From the IMG/VR virus record IMGVR_UViG_3300046690_000143, positions 1-20,451 of that record: a stretch of DNA of 20,451 nt; one strand, given 5' to 3'. Shown in pieces: positions 5,833 to 11,334 of the stretch (positions are counted from its first letter, which is position 1; each line of letters begins with the position of its first letter). Made by a program: the position numbers and the translations under genes. Under the pieces are notes generated by a model, which searched no databases, was not told the origin of the DNA, and saw nothing but the letters and a program-made list of their open reading frames with translations. This DNA is from a virus.

Positions 5833-6075
5833 CTACTCCCCGAGTACGTACGTTGTACGCCCCACGACGACGCTCGTTGCACCGTTCCTGATCTCCTGGG
5901 CAGCGCGCTCAAAGTCTTCCGCCCGTTCCTGGTTCTCCCGCGCTACGCGCTCCCACATGGCTGCACGCCCCTCAAGCTTGCGGAGCAGCTCGGCCACGCT
6001 GCGATAGTTCTTGACCTTGGGCGGACTGATTCCGTTCATGTCGTCATCCATGCAGGCGAGCGTACCGGTGGGCAC
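5833..6075 (-). CDS. Unknown coiled-coil-like protein
   Basis: An 80-aa protein if started at GTG 6075, whose TAGTG shares one base with the previous stop. ATG starts at 6051 and 6039 are alternatives; the last has GGA at normal spacing. The centre (RSVAELLRKLEGRAAMWER and onward to about residue 67) is a strongly charged helix with heptad-like spacing, followed by a short strand-like end (TSVVVGRTTYVLGE). No known domain is recognised. It is transcribed with the upstream gene. Confidence 0.65.
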   Translation of the reverse strand: MPTGTLACMDDDMNGISPPKVKNYRSVAELLRKLEGRAAMWERVARENQERAEDFERAAQEIRNGATSVVVGRTTYVLGE

Positions 6076-6479
6076 TACGCGTCCAACCTAGGGCGGAAGC
6101 ATCGGCGATCGGCCAGCGTGCCCGTGATCTCCCAGTAGCGACGAGCAGCCGCCTTGAACGTGTTCCAGGGCTCTCCCGTCGGCGCGTAGGCATGTTCGTA
6201 GGTGCGCCACTCCCACTCGTCCCGCGCAAGCACCAGGCCCGTCACTCGCCCACGGGCTAGCAGCGTGAACCGGTTGGCCTCCCGTGGCCGTATCAGGCGC
6301 GCCATGGTCGTTGCGTAGGCGCGTACCAGGGCCGAAGCCTCATGCCCGCTGTACGCGTAGTCAGAGGCCAGCACACCAGGCCAGCGCGGATGTTCGGACC
6401 AGGCCCACGACCCGTGACCGAGGGGCCCAGGGACGAACAGGAAGAGGTCAGCGGTAGGGGTAGGCAAGATGTGCACCAT
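6075..6479 (-). CDS. Unknown protein, 134 aa
   Basis: ATG 6479 gives a protein beginning MVHILPTPTADLFLFVPG and rich in Trp and Arg (ARDEWEWRTYEHAYAPTGE, FKAAARRYWEITGTL). There is no clear signal peptide and no motif I can name. A TTG start at 6539 with GGAG upstream would add 20 residues and cannot be excluded, because the ribosome site before ATG 6479 is poor. The gene is the first of a run of small genes ending at 5335 and follows an A/T-rich control region. Confidence 0.65.
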   Translation of the reverse strand: MVHILPTPTADLFLFVPGPLGHGSWAWSEHPRWPGVLASDYAYSGHEASALVRAYATTMARLIRPREANRFTLLARGRVTGLVLARDEWEWRTYEHAYAPTGEPWNTFKAAARRYWEITGTLADRRCFRPRLDA

Positions 6480-6692
6480 GATCAAAACCAGACAGAGTGG
6501 GTCAGGGGTGTCAATGAAGCGTAAAGCTTTAGGAATCAATCACTCCGCTTTGAGGTCCCATAAGTATGACTTGTAACACAGACGTAACAAAGGATAGTTA
6601 GTCTAGCTAACCAACCAAATAGTTAGTTTCGCTAAGTAAGGTTCCCCTCCCCCTGTGACCACCTACGAATTTTCGTATGTGAGCCACAACAC
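6480..6692. promoter_or_regulatory. A/T-rich control region with two 17-bp iterons and palindrome B2
   Basis: Between the terminator at 6693 and the gene at 6479 lies a notably A/T-rich stretch. It carries a 17-bp direct repeat at 6594-6610 and 6619-6635 (ATAGTTAGTCTAGCTAA and ATAGTTAGTTTCGCTAA, 15 of 17 the same, 25 bp apart) and palindrome B2. On the minus strand TTGTTA, 16 bp, CATACT (near 6590-6563) is a possible promoter for the operon beginning at 6479. Confidence 0.5.
6661..6681. promoter_or_regulatory. Family B palindrome, copy B2
   Basis: The dyad TACGAATTTTCGTA is at 6664-6677, between the terminator of the preceding unit and the iteron-bearing region. Confidence 0.6.
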
Positions 6693-6725
6693 AAAAAGGC
6701 CCCCAGTCCCGTAGGACCAGGGGCC
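6693..6725 (-). terminator. Strong intrinsic terminator
   Basis: On the minus strand GGCCCCTGGTCC pairs with GGACTGGGGGCC over 12 bp (two G-U pairs) around the loop TACG, followed by TTTTTG. It closes the unit that ends with the gene at 6737. Confidence 0.9.
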
Positions 6726-6736
6726 GAAGCTAGGGG

Positions 6737-6967
6737 TCAGCGCTTGCGACGCAGGGAAGCGAAGAACGAGCGCTTGCGCTTTTCAGGTTCCATGTAGTCA
6801 AACTCATTGATCAGCAGCACGCGGAACCAGTCAGCGTCACCGTGCGCGAGTCGCATGCACTTGGTCACCCCACCCGCAGTGACGTAGTCAACCTCGATCG
6901 TGTAGTACTTGCCCGTCTCGACCGTACGAGCCTCGATCACACGGGCAACGTTCTCAGTGTGCTTCAC
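6737..6967 (-). CDS. Unknown 76-aa protein
   Basis: Starts at GTG 6967 with GAGGAG 8-9 bases upstream. The first 45 residues look like a small beta-rich domain (VARVIEARTVETGKYYTIEV, then DYVTAGGVTKC), and the tail is very basic (EKRKRSFFASLRRKR). It overlaps the preceding membrane peptide gene by 14 bp. No family is recognised. A strong terminator follows the stop. Confidence 0.7.
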   Translation of the reverse strand: MKHTENVARVIEARTVETGKYYTIEVDYVTAGGVTKCMRLAHGDADWFRVLLINEFDYMEPEKRKRSFFASLRRKR

Positions 6968-7064
6968 GGTGTAGCTCCTCCCCCTTGCGCCGGTCCCACT
7001 CGTTCAGCGCGCTAATCGTCATATTGATGAGACCCACCAGGGCCACAAGCGCTATGTAGTACAC
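6954..7064 (-). CDS. 36-aa single-pass membrane peptide
   Basis: GTG 7064 gives a 36-aa peptide with a hydrophobic N-terminal half (YYIALVALVGLINMTISAL) and a charged tail (NEWDRRKGEELHREAH). GTAGGG lies about 8 bases upstream. The frame is open further upstream, but that part overlaps the deaminase gene and is Cys/Arg-rich, so the short form is preferred. It ends inside the start of the next gene. Function unknown; small inner-membrane peptides of this form are frequent in actinophages. Confidence 0.5.
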   Translation of the reverse strand: MYYIALVALVGLINMTISALNEWDRRKGEELHREAH

Positions 7065-7083
7065 GCGGGAGACCCTACGGCAG

Positions 7084-7094
7084 CACCTACGAAA
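7084..7094. promoter_or_regulatory. Family B half site B3
   Basis: CACCTACGAAA, one arm of the family B dyad, overlaps the stop codon of the deaminase gene and precedes the 36-aa peptide gene. Confidence 0.35.
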
Positions 7095-7500
7095 AACGCA
7101 ACACCCATCGCGCTGTAGGACACACCACACGGGCAATGCGACTGGCTCGAATCAGCGTCCAGCATGCCGGACAAGGGGCCCGAGTCGTGTACAGCGTGGC
7201 GCCCACCCGATCGAGCGGGGCAGTGTGACGGATGGCGTTTCGCTCCGCATGGTCCGCAGTGCAGTTCGAGTAATCCGTGTTCGCTGCGCACTCGGCGTAG
7301 GTGAGCTGACCACGCGGGCACGCACCCTCTGTGAGGCACCCAGGGACACCCGCAGGCGGGCCGTTGTAGCCAGTCCCCCTCACCTCATGCGCTGCGTTGA
7401 CCAGGATGGCACCAACGGCGCTACGGGAGCAGTCGGCGCGAGTCGCCACCCACTCAGCACCAGCGAGAAAGTACGGGTCCCAATCGGGGCGCTCGTTCAC
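7087..7500 (-). CDS. dCMP deaminase-family zinc enzyme
   Basis: A 137-aa protein of the cytidine/deoxycytidylate deaminase fold. It has the zinc ligand and catalytic glutamate in HAERNA (His84, Glu86) and the second zinc site PCPAC (Cys110, Cys113). An earlier DCSRSAVGA is a usual N-terminal feature of dCMP deaminases. It would convert dCMP to dUMP, the substrate of the ThyX encoded two genes upstream, so the pair forms a dTMP-supply module. GTG 7500 overlaps the previous stop by GTGA. Other members of the superfamily, such as ComE-like or riboflavin deaminases, are possible but fit the context less well. Confidence 0.8.
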   Translation of the reverse strand: MNERPDWDPYFLAGAEWVATRADCSRSAVGAILVNAAHEVRGTGYNGPPAGVPGCLTEGACPRGQLTYAECAANTDYSNCTADHAERNAIRHTAPLDRVGATLYTTRAPCPACWTLIRASRIARVVCPTARWVLRFS

Positions 7501-7841
7501 CGGTACCTCTCAAGCTCGATGTTGAACGAGTTGGACGCGCGCGGGTACATGACCAGCGAGGTATCCCCCTGCACGTGCACGGCGCCATCCGAGACGTACA
7601 CCTGAACGGCCTGACGAACGCTCCGCTCATGACCGGGCGGGGTGATGTGGAACGCCACTCGTGCCCCTCGCGGTAGCGGGAAGTCGTTTAGCGACCCGTA
7701 GTCAAGTAGGTACGTATCCGAGTCAGGAACGTTGCCCTTGAGTTCCTCGACCTTGCGCTGTGACGCCCCCAACTCGCGCCGTAGGGTTCTGAGTTCCTCC
7801 TGCGCCCACTTAGGCAAGCGAGCCTCGCGAGGGTCTGCCAC
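7497..7841 (-). CDS. Unknown 114-aa protein with N-terminal coiled coil
   Basis: Starts at GTG 7841 behind AGGAGAGAGACC, a good ribosome site inside the overlapping membrane-protein gene. Residues about 9-36 ([19 protein letters not shown], then RKVEELKG) form a charged helix with heptad spacing. The rest is beta-like, with GARVAFHITPPG and VQVYVSDGAVHVQG. No catalytic motif or known family is recognised. It is coupled to the deaminase gene by a 4-bp overlap. Confidence 0.65.
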   Translation of the reverse strand: MADPREARLPKWAQEELRTLRRELGASQRKVEELKGNVPDSDTYLLDYGSLNDFPLPRGARVAFHITPPGHERSVRQAVQVYVSDGAVHVQGDTSLVMYPRASNSFNIELERYR

Positions 7842-7927
7842 GGTCTCTCTCCTGTCAGCCAGACAACGGCCAGCGCCCCGAGCGCGTACACACCCAGGGC
7901 ACTGACCACGATTACGAACGTACTCAC
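7688..7927 (-). CDS. Small membrane protein overlapping the next gene
   Basis: GTG 7927 overlaps the thyX stop by GTGA. The first 25 residues are one membrane segment ([19 protein letters not shown]), followed by WLTGERPWQ. The frame runs to 79 aa, but 154 bp of it lie over the next gene, and that part is Arg/Ser-rich and low in hydrophobic order, as expected of an out-of-frame reading. Either the protein really has this tail, or the two frames are joined by a frameshift or sequencing error. The start and membrane segment are well supported; the tail is not. Confidence 0.5.
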   Translation of the reverse strand: MSTFVIVVSALGVYALGALAVVWLTGERPWQTLARLACLSGRRRNSEPYGASWGRHSARSRNSRATFLTRIRTYLTTGR

Positions 7928-8613
7928 GCGCTGGGCTCGTCGTCGAGGTCCTGAACGGAGTTAGGGGCGATGGTGCGCAGGTGCCCGAGGATGAGTCGCG
8001 CAAACTCCTGGATCTCAGCGTCAGCATGCTTGCTGTGTCGCTTACCGAGCACGTCACGCCATGCCCGCAGGTTGCCAGTCACCACCATGTCGACGGGGGC
8101 AGCGTTCGGCAGTACCGCGCGTGCAGCCTCGCGAGCAGCCTTACGGCCTAGGCCCTGGTCAACAAGCTGTCCCACAAGCGCCACATAGACACCACGCGCG
8201 TTGGCGTAGGCGTAGTGAACCAGGTTCTCAGCCTCCGTGTTCTGAACCGCAGGCGGGACTACAGGCGCCGTTCCGGAGTAGTCGACGTACCGCTGAGACA
8301 CCACGCTGAACGACAGGTGCCGATGACGAGTCAGCTCAGCAAGCAGCGCGCGAGAGACATCCTGCACCAGGAACGTCACGGACGAGTGCTCAAGCACGCT
8401 GTAGTGCCCGTGGTCGAGGATGTTCCCCAGGTAGCCAGCGTTCGACGCAGTGCCAGGGTTCTTGCGCCCCCACGACTGATAGCAGATACGCCCCGCAGCC
8501 TCCCCCAGGGCGTCAGCGTTAGCGCTCTCGTCACCGGGATTTGCGTTGTACCCGTACGCCTCAAGTAGCGGGGTCGTACGCATCGCCGTACTTGCCAAGA
8601 TGTCAACCTGCAA
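7924..8613 (-). CDS. thyX: Flavin-dependent thymidylate synthase ThyX
   Basis: A 229-aa protein, normal for the family, with the ThyX signature RHRX7S at residues 96-106 ([11 protein letters not shown]), followed by QRY. Residues 66-76 ([11 protein letters not shown]) match the conserved stretch before the substrate-binding region. ThyX makes dTMP from dUMP using methylene-tetrahydrofolate, FAD and NADPH, in the cytoplasm as a homotetramer. The TTG start at 8613 is supported by GGAGGAG at proper spacing; no ATG fits as well. Palindrome B4 lies 30 bp upstream and the deaminase gene is two genes downstream. Confidence 0.95.
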   Translation of the reverse strand: MQVDILASTAMRTTPLLEAYGYNANPGDESANADALGEAAGRICYQSWGRKNPGTASNAGYLGNILDHGHYSVLEHSSVTFLVQDVSRALLAELTRHRHLSFSVVSQRYVDYSGTAPVVPPAVQNTEAENLVHYAYANARGVYVALVGQLVDQGLGRKAAREAARAVLPNAAPVDMVVTGNLRAWRDVLGKRHSKHADAEIQEFARLILGHLRTIAPNSVQDLDDEPSA

Positions 8614-8633
8614 AGCTCTCTCCTCCTACGCGA

Positions 8634-8667
8634 GGGGGCCACCTACGAACTTTCGTAAGTGACCCCC
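8634..8667 (-). terminator. Hairpin built around palindrome B4; possible terminator or operator
   Basis: The dyad TACGAACTTTCGTA (8644-8657) is extended by GGGGGTCAC and GTGGCCCCC to a stem of about 15 bp with two G-U pairs. It lies just past the stop of the gene at 8679 and 21 bp before the thyX start. No T run follows (CTCGCG), so a protein-binding or RNA-structure role is as likely as termination. Confidence 0.5.
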
Positions 8668-8678
8668 AGTGTTCGTGA

Positions 8679-8852
8679 CTAAAGATCGTTGCCAGCGAGG
8701 AACTGCGCGAGGTACAGCGCATCTTCCGGGCCAGCGTCAGTGAAGAATCCCGCATCGTTGATCAGCCGCACGGCCGTCCGGTAACAATCCGCCCGGTCCG
8801 CGATGATCGTGGTCACGTTCTGCTCAGCAATCGAGGCGTCAAGTTTCGCCAT
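8679..8852 (-). CDS. Unknown 57-aa protein
   Basis: ATG 8852 gives a small acidic, mostly helical protein (ADRADCYRTAVRLINDAG, then DALYLAQFLAGNDL). A GTG two codons upstream is an alternative start. The gene begins just after the stop of the 26-aa membrane peptide, with GGCGG nearby. A longer frame to 8960 would overlap that peptide and its neighbour and is unlikely. No family is recognised. Confidence 0.6.
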   Translation of the reverse strand: MAKLDASIAEQNVTTIIADRADCYRTAVRLINDAGFFTDAGPEDALYLAQFLAGNDL

Positions 8853-8854
8853 GG

Positions 8855-8935
8855 TCACACCGCCTGTCCCACGGTCGAGAGGATCGCTGCCAGCGTCAAC
8901 ACGATCAGCAGCCCTACCAGTTCGCCGCGCGACAT
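8855..8935 (-). CDS. 26-aa single-pass membrane microprotein
   Basis: ATG 8935 shares one base with the stop of the preceding gene (TGATG), and its own TGA lies 3 bp before the next ATG. The peptide starts MSRGELVGLL and is hydrophobic over most of its length (LVGLLIVLTLAAIL), enough for one membrane span. Placement with tight coupling on both sides is what makes it credible; the length alone would not. Function unknown. Confidence 0.5.
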   Translation of the reverse strand: MSRGELVGLLIVLTLAAILSTVGQAV

Positions 8936-9099
8936 CAGACAGCAACCTTGAGCAGGTCACGAAGCAGCGCGTTAGCCTCGAAGTACCCGAGACGAACCGT
9001 GCTGATCGTCTCCCCCTTGCGGTTGCGGGTCTCGAACTCCTTGCCCTGGTCGATGTTGCGCGTGATGACCTTGAATCCGTTACGCAGGTTGTAAGTCAC
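8935..9099 (-). CDS. Unknown 54-aa protein
   Basis: GTG 9099 with GGAAG upstream gives a small basic protein with a compact, possibly beta-then-helix pattern (NGFKVITRNIDQGKEFETR, STVRLGYFEANALLRDLLK). The frame is open further upstream across the HNH gene, but that part is not protein-like. Family A element A2 lies 44 bp upstream, so this is probably the first gene of a transcript running to at least 8679. Not recognised. Confidence 0.65.
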   Translation of the reverse strand: MTYNLRNGFKVITRNIDQGKEFETRNRKGETISTVRLGYFEANALLRDLLKVAV

Positions 9100-9142
9100 G
9101 GCCGTACTTCCGTTCGTTGTGTTCTTGGCTTGTGCTGAGGCT

Positions 9143-9159
9143 CTAGCGGTTCGAACGCA
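9143..9159 (-). promoter_or_regulatory. Family A element, copy A2
   Basis: CTAGCGGTTCGAACGCA, preceded by CTGAGGCT as at A5. It lies within a few bases of the stop of the HNH gene fragment (9161) and 44 bp upstream of the next start. Confidence 0.6.
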
Positions 9160-9160
9160 G

Positions 9161-9382
9161 TTAGCTGACGGCCCACTCAGCGAGGGTCTGAGCAGCCTTG
9201 TCGAGATTGCAGGGGGCGCACGCTGGTACCACGTTGGACAGCAGGTCACGACCACCCCGAGACAGGGGCGTGATGTGGTCCAGATGCTCGGCAGGGGCAT
9301 TGCAGTAGGCGCACCGGTAGTCCCATCGGGCAAAGACGTCATCACGCCTATACGGGGCCTTACGGCGCCTGCGAGTGCGCAT
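9161..9382 (-). CDS. HNH endonuclease domain, separate frame from its zinc domain
   Basis: A 73-aa frame from ATG 9382, or the C-terminal part of a frameshifted gene. It carries a complete HNH core: CAYC, APAEHLDHITPLSRGG and VVPACAPCN, then a tail ending LAEWAVS. It is nearly the same as the C-terminal half of the HNH protein at 15755-16189. There, one uninterrupted frame joins it to a zinc domain; here that domain lies in the overlapping frame at 9360-9881. Joining the two needs a +1 shift. The ATG has only a weak CAGG upstream, but independent translation by coupling is possible. Confidence 0.7.
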   Translation of the reverse strand: MRTRRRRKAPYRRDDVFARWDYRCAYCNAPAEHLDHITPLSRGGRDLLSNVVPACAPCNLDKAAQTLAEWAVS

Positions 9383-9881
9383 GTACGCCTGCGTCAGTTC
9401 GCTGGACCTTGCGCCACTGGGTGAGGAAGTCACGTCGGTCCGCCTTGCTGCTTGCTCGATACGTGCGGACACGATCCGGGTTAGCTCGTCGCCACTCAAC
9501 CTGGTACGTCTTCCGGCGCTGCGCGTCGACCTTGTAATACGACGAGAGATGCTCTCTGTTCGCGTCACGCCATCGTTGCGAGGCAGCGTTACGGGCAACT
9601 CGGTTTCGGGCGTTGTATCGGCGCTGAGAGGCTCGGATACGGGCCTTGCGCTCGTAGGCGGTCCGCTTGCGCTCCCTGTGCTCCTCGGGGGTCTCCCAGT
9701 AGCGCTCACGGACCCTGTCTTTCTGCTTGTCCGGATCAGCGGCGTACGCGTCCCGGAGTTGGGCCCTGGTGCAGTCCTTGCACTTGGCTCGTCTCCCGTC
9801 CGCACGTCGCTTGTCCGCGTGGAATGCAGGGAGGCTCTTGACCTCCCCGCACTCCGTACAGGCTTTGTGTTCAGCACTCAC
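9360..9881 (-). CDS. Zinc domain and basic linker of a split HNH endonuclease
   Basis: A 173-aa frame from GTG 9881 (GTGA overlap with the sigma-like gene). The N-terminus has a zinc-ribbon pattern, CTECGEVKSLPAF and CKDC. It is followed by a long, very basic region with repeated Arg-rich segments (ARIRASQRRYNARNRVARN, ANPDRVRTYRASSK) suited to DNA binding. It ends with an out-of-frame-looking tail (GVHAHSQAP) just where the HNH core begins in the +1 frame, so the full gene would span 9161-9881. This may be a real mutation, a programmed shift or a sequence error. Free-standing HNH genes of this build are usually homing endonucleases. Confidence 0.65.
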   Translation of the reverse strand: MSAEHKACTECGEVKSLPAFHADKRRADGRRAKCKDCTRAQLRDAYAADPDKQKDRVRERYWETPEEHRERKRTAYERKARIRASQRRYNARNRVARNAASQRWRDANREHLSSYYKVDAQRRKTYQVEWRRANPDRVRTYRASSKADRRDFLTQWRKVQRTDAGVHAHSQAP

Positions 9882-11002
9882 TTACGTCCACCACGGCCAA
9901 GCTCGCGGGCAGCAGCCTCAGCAAGCTCTACGGCGTGCGCCTCGCTACGGGCCATCTTGGCAATCCAGCGCTTCACGAAACTCTTGAGGCCGCGCGAGCG
10001 GGCATCCTGCGCCTTGCCCTTGTCAATACCCATCGCATCGGCCATGCCCTCAAGGTCACCCGAGTCGCCAGTACCGAAGCACACGTAGTCAGCGATACCG
10101 AACGAGTGGCGAATGGCGTCAGCCTGCGCGCTGCTCCGCATCTCACCCAGGATCGTGTGCACCGTGCTGATCTTCGTTGCCCGCTCGTCCTTGCGGTCAT
10201 CGGCCGTGTCGCGCAGTTCCTCGACCAGGTCACCATCCGTGGCAGTGCTGACGTAGCTACGCAGGATGGCAATCGCGTCCAGCACGTAACGGCGCTCGTT
10301 CTCGTCACGCGGAACCTTCACGGCGTCCTCGATGGCCTCGACGTCACCAGAAGCCTTGGGGAGGGACCGAAGCACCTCACGGGCGGACGAGTACCGGTGG
10401 AGTACTGCAAGGGCCTCCAGGGCGGCACCATGGCCCACCTTGGGCTGAACCTTGGGGGTCTCGTCGACCACGGCCAGCGTGTCAGCGAGCGAGGCGCCCT
10501 CATTCTCGTCATCGTTGCCCTTGTCAATGGACACTGCACCCTGCCAAGCGAGGCGGGCAGCATCGGCACGGTCCGCACTGAGGCGAGAACCCTTGGGCAA
10601 CTCCGTGGCCAGCTTCGCAGCCTTGTACGGGTCCCCCTCGGCGTCACCCAGGACAGACATGAACGTCTTTACGGCGTCCTTGTCCACCCCGGAGTAGCGC
10701 TGCTCACGGACCCGATCCTTCAGCGCATCGGCAATGGTCGTGTACAGGAAGCCAAAGAATCCGTCGACCGGGTCACCCTTGACCTTGTCCATGTCGAAAC
10801 GGGGCAGCGCGATGAACAGGGCCTCTCGGGCGTCCTGCTCAAAGTCCTCTCGCAGGTTGCCATCGATGCGGCGGGAAGCCTGTGCAGCGAGGCGGGATAT
10901 CCGCTCGTTCATCTCGGCGAGTACGGCCGTGACCCCTGCAAGGTGGGCGTCAAGGTCAACGCTGCTGTCCTGGGCCGCACGAATCTGGGCAATGGTGATC
11001 AT
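9878..11002 (-). CDS. Divergent sigma-70-like protein
   Basis: A 374-aa protein. Residues about 50-105 (REDFEQDAREALFIALPRFD, then FFGFLYTTIADALKDRVREQ) resemble sigma region 2, with its EG.-like acidic start, ALxRFD and F..Y....I.D..R pattern. Residues about 297-345 (DLEGMADAMGIDKGKAQDAR, then SRGLKSFVKRW) resemble the region 4 helix-turn-helix. Between them is a long acidic, non-conserved linker. Phage sigma-like factors direct host RNA polymerase to phage promoters. The match is at pattern level only, so another DNA-binding role remains possible. ATG 11002 has AGAGGA upstream, and element A3 lies 37 bp before it. It is translationally coupled to the HNH zinc-domain gene. Confidence 0.6.
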   Translation of the reverse strand: MITIAQIRAAQDSSVDLDAHLAGVTAVLAEMNERISRLAAQASRRIDGNLREDFEQDAREALFIALPRFDMDKVKGDPVDGFFGFLYTTIADALKDRVREQRYSGVDKDAVKTFMSVLGDAEGDPYKAAKLATELPKGSRLSADRADAARLAWQGAVSIDKGNDDENEGASLADTLAVVDETPKVQPKVGHGAALEALAVLHRYSSAREVLRSLPKASGDVEAIEDAVKVPRDENERRYVLDAIAILRSYVSTATDGDLVEELRDTADDRKDERATKISTVHTILGEMRSSAQADAIRHSFGIADYVCFGTGDSGDLEGMADAMGIDKGKAQDARSRGLKSFVKRWIAKMARSEAHAVELAEAAARELGRGGRK

Positions 11003-11038
11003 GGTGGTTGTTCCTCTCGATGAGCGCTCGAACGGCCT

Positions 11039-11055
11039 CTAGCGGTTCGAACGCA
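11039..11055 (-). promoter_or_regulatory. Family A element, copy A3
   Basis: CTAGCGGTTCGAACGCA lies 37 bp upstream of the sigma-like gene. A related GCGCTCGAACGG lies a few bases to its left, so this copy may be doubled. Confidence 0.6.
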
Positions 11056-11093
11056 CTCCCCGGGCCGCTTTGCTGAGCTGCACCTTCACCTTT

Positions 11094-11127
11094 TTTCGTA
11101 GGTGGGTGCAAGCGGCTTTCGTAGGTG
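11094..11127. promoter_or_regulatory. Two direct family B half sites, B5
   Basis: TTTCGTAGGTG occurs at 11094-11104 and again at 11117-11127, in the same orientation and 23 bp apart, in place of the usual inverted pair. Confidence 0.5.
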
Positions 11128-11290
11128 ACAACCAGTTAGATCAGCTACTAAGGGGGATCGTTGTAGCGGATTCGAAGGCGTGACCGGGGTTCATCCCTTG
11201 GAATCAGCGGAGTGCACGGTTCCTTCACATGGCCCATACAGCGATATCGAAGGTTTGCAGTGCAACGGTGTGGCCTCAGTCACAAAGACG

Positions 11291-11323
11291 AAAGGGCCAC
11301 CCTCCGTAATGGAAGATGGCCCC
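11291..11323 (-). terminator. Intrinsic terminator after DNA polymerase
   Basis: On the minus strand GGGGCCATCTTCC pairs with GGAGGGTGGCCCT (about 12 bp, two G-U pairs) around ATTAC, followed by TTTCGTCTTT. It starts about 11 bp past the polymerase stop. Confidence 0.8.
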
Positions 11324-11334
11324 AACATCAACGA

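Larger units (their letters stand above)
11003..11334. other. 332-bp non-coding region between polymerase and sigma-like gene
   Basis: It contains the polymerase terminator (11291-11323), two direct family B half sites (11094-11104 and 11117-11127), the family A element A3 (11039-11055) and a degenerate A-like stretch, TAGCGGATTCGAAGGC (11164-11179). It probably holds the promoter of the sigma-like gene. No credible gene is present. Confidence 0.6.
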
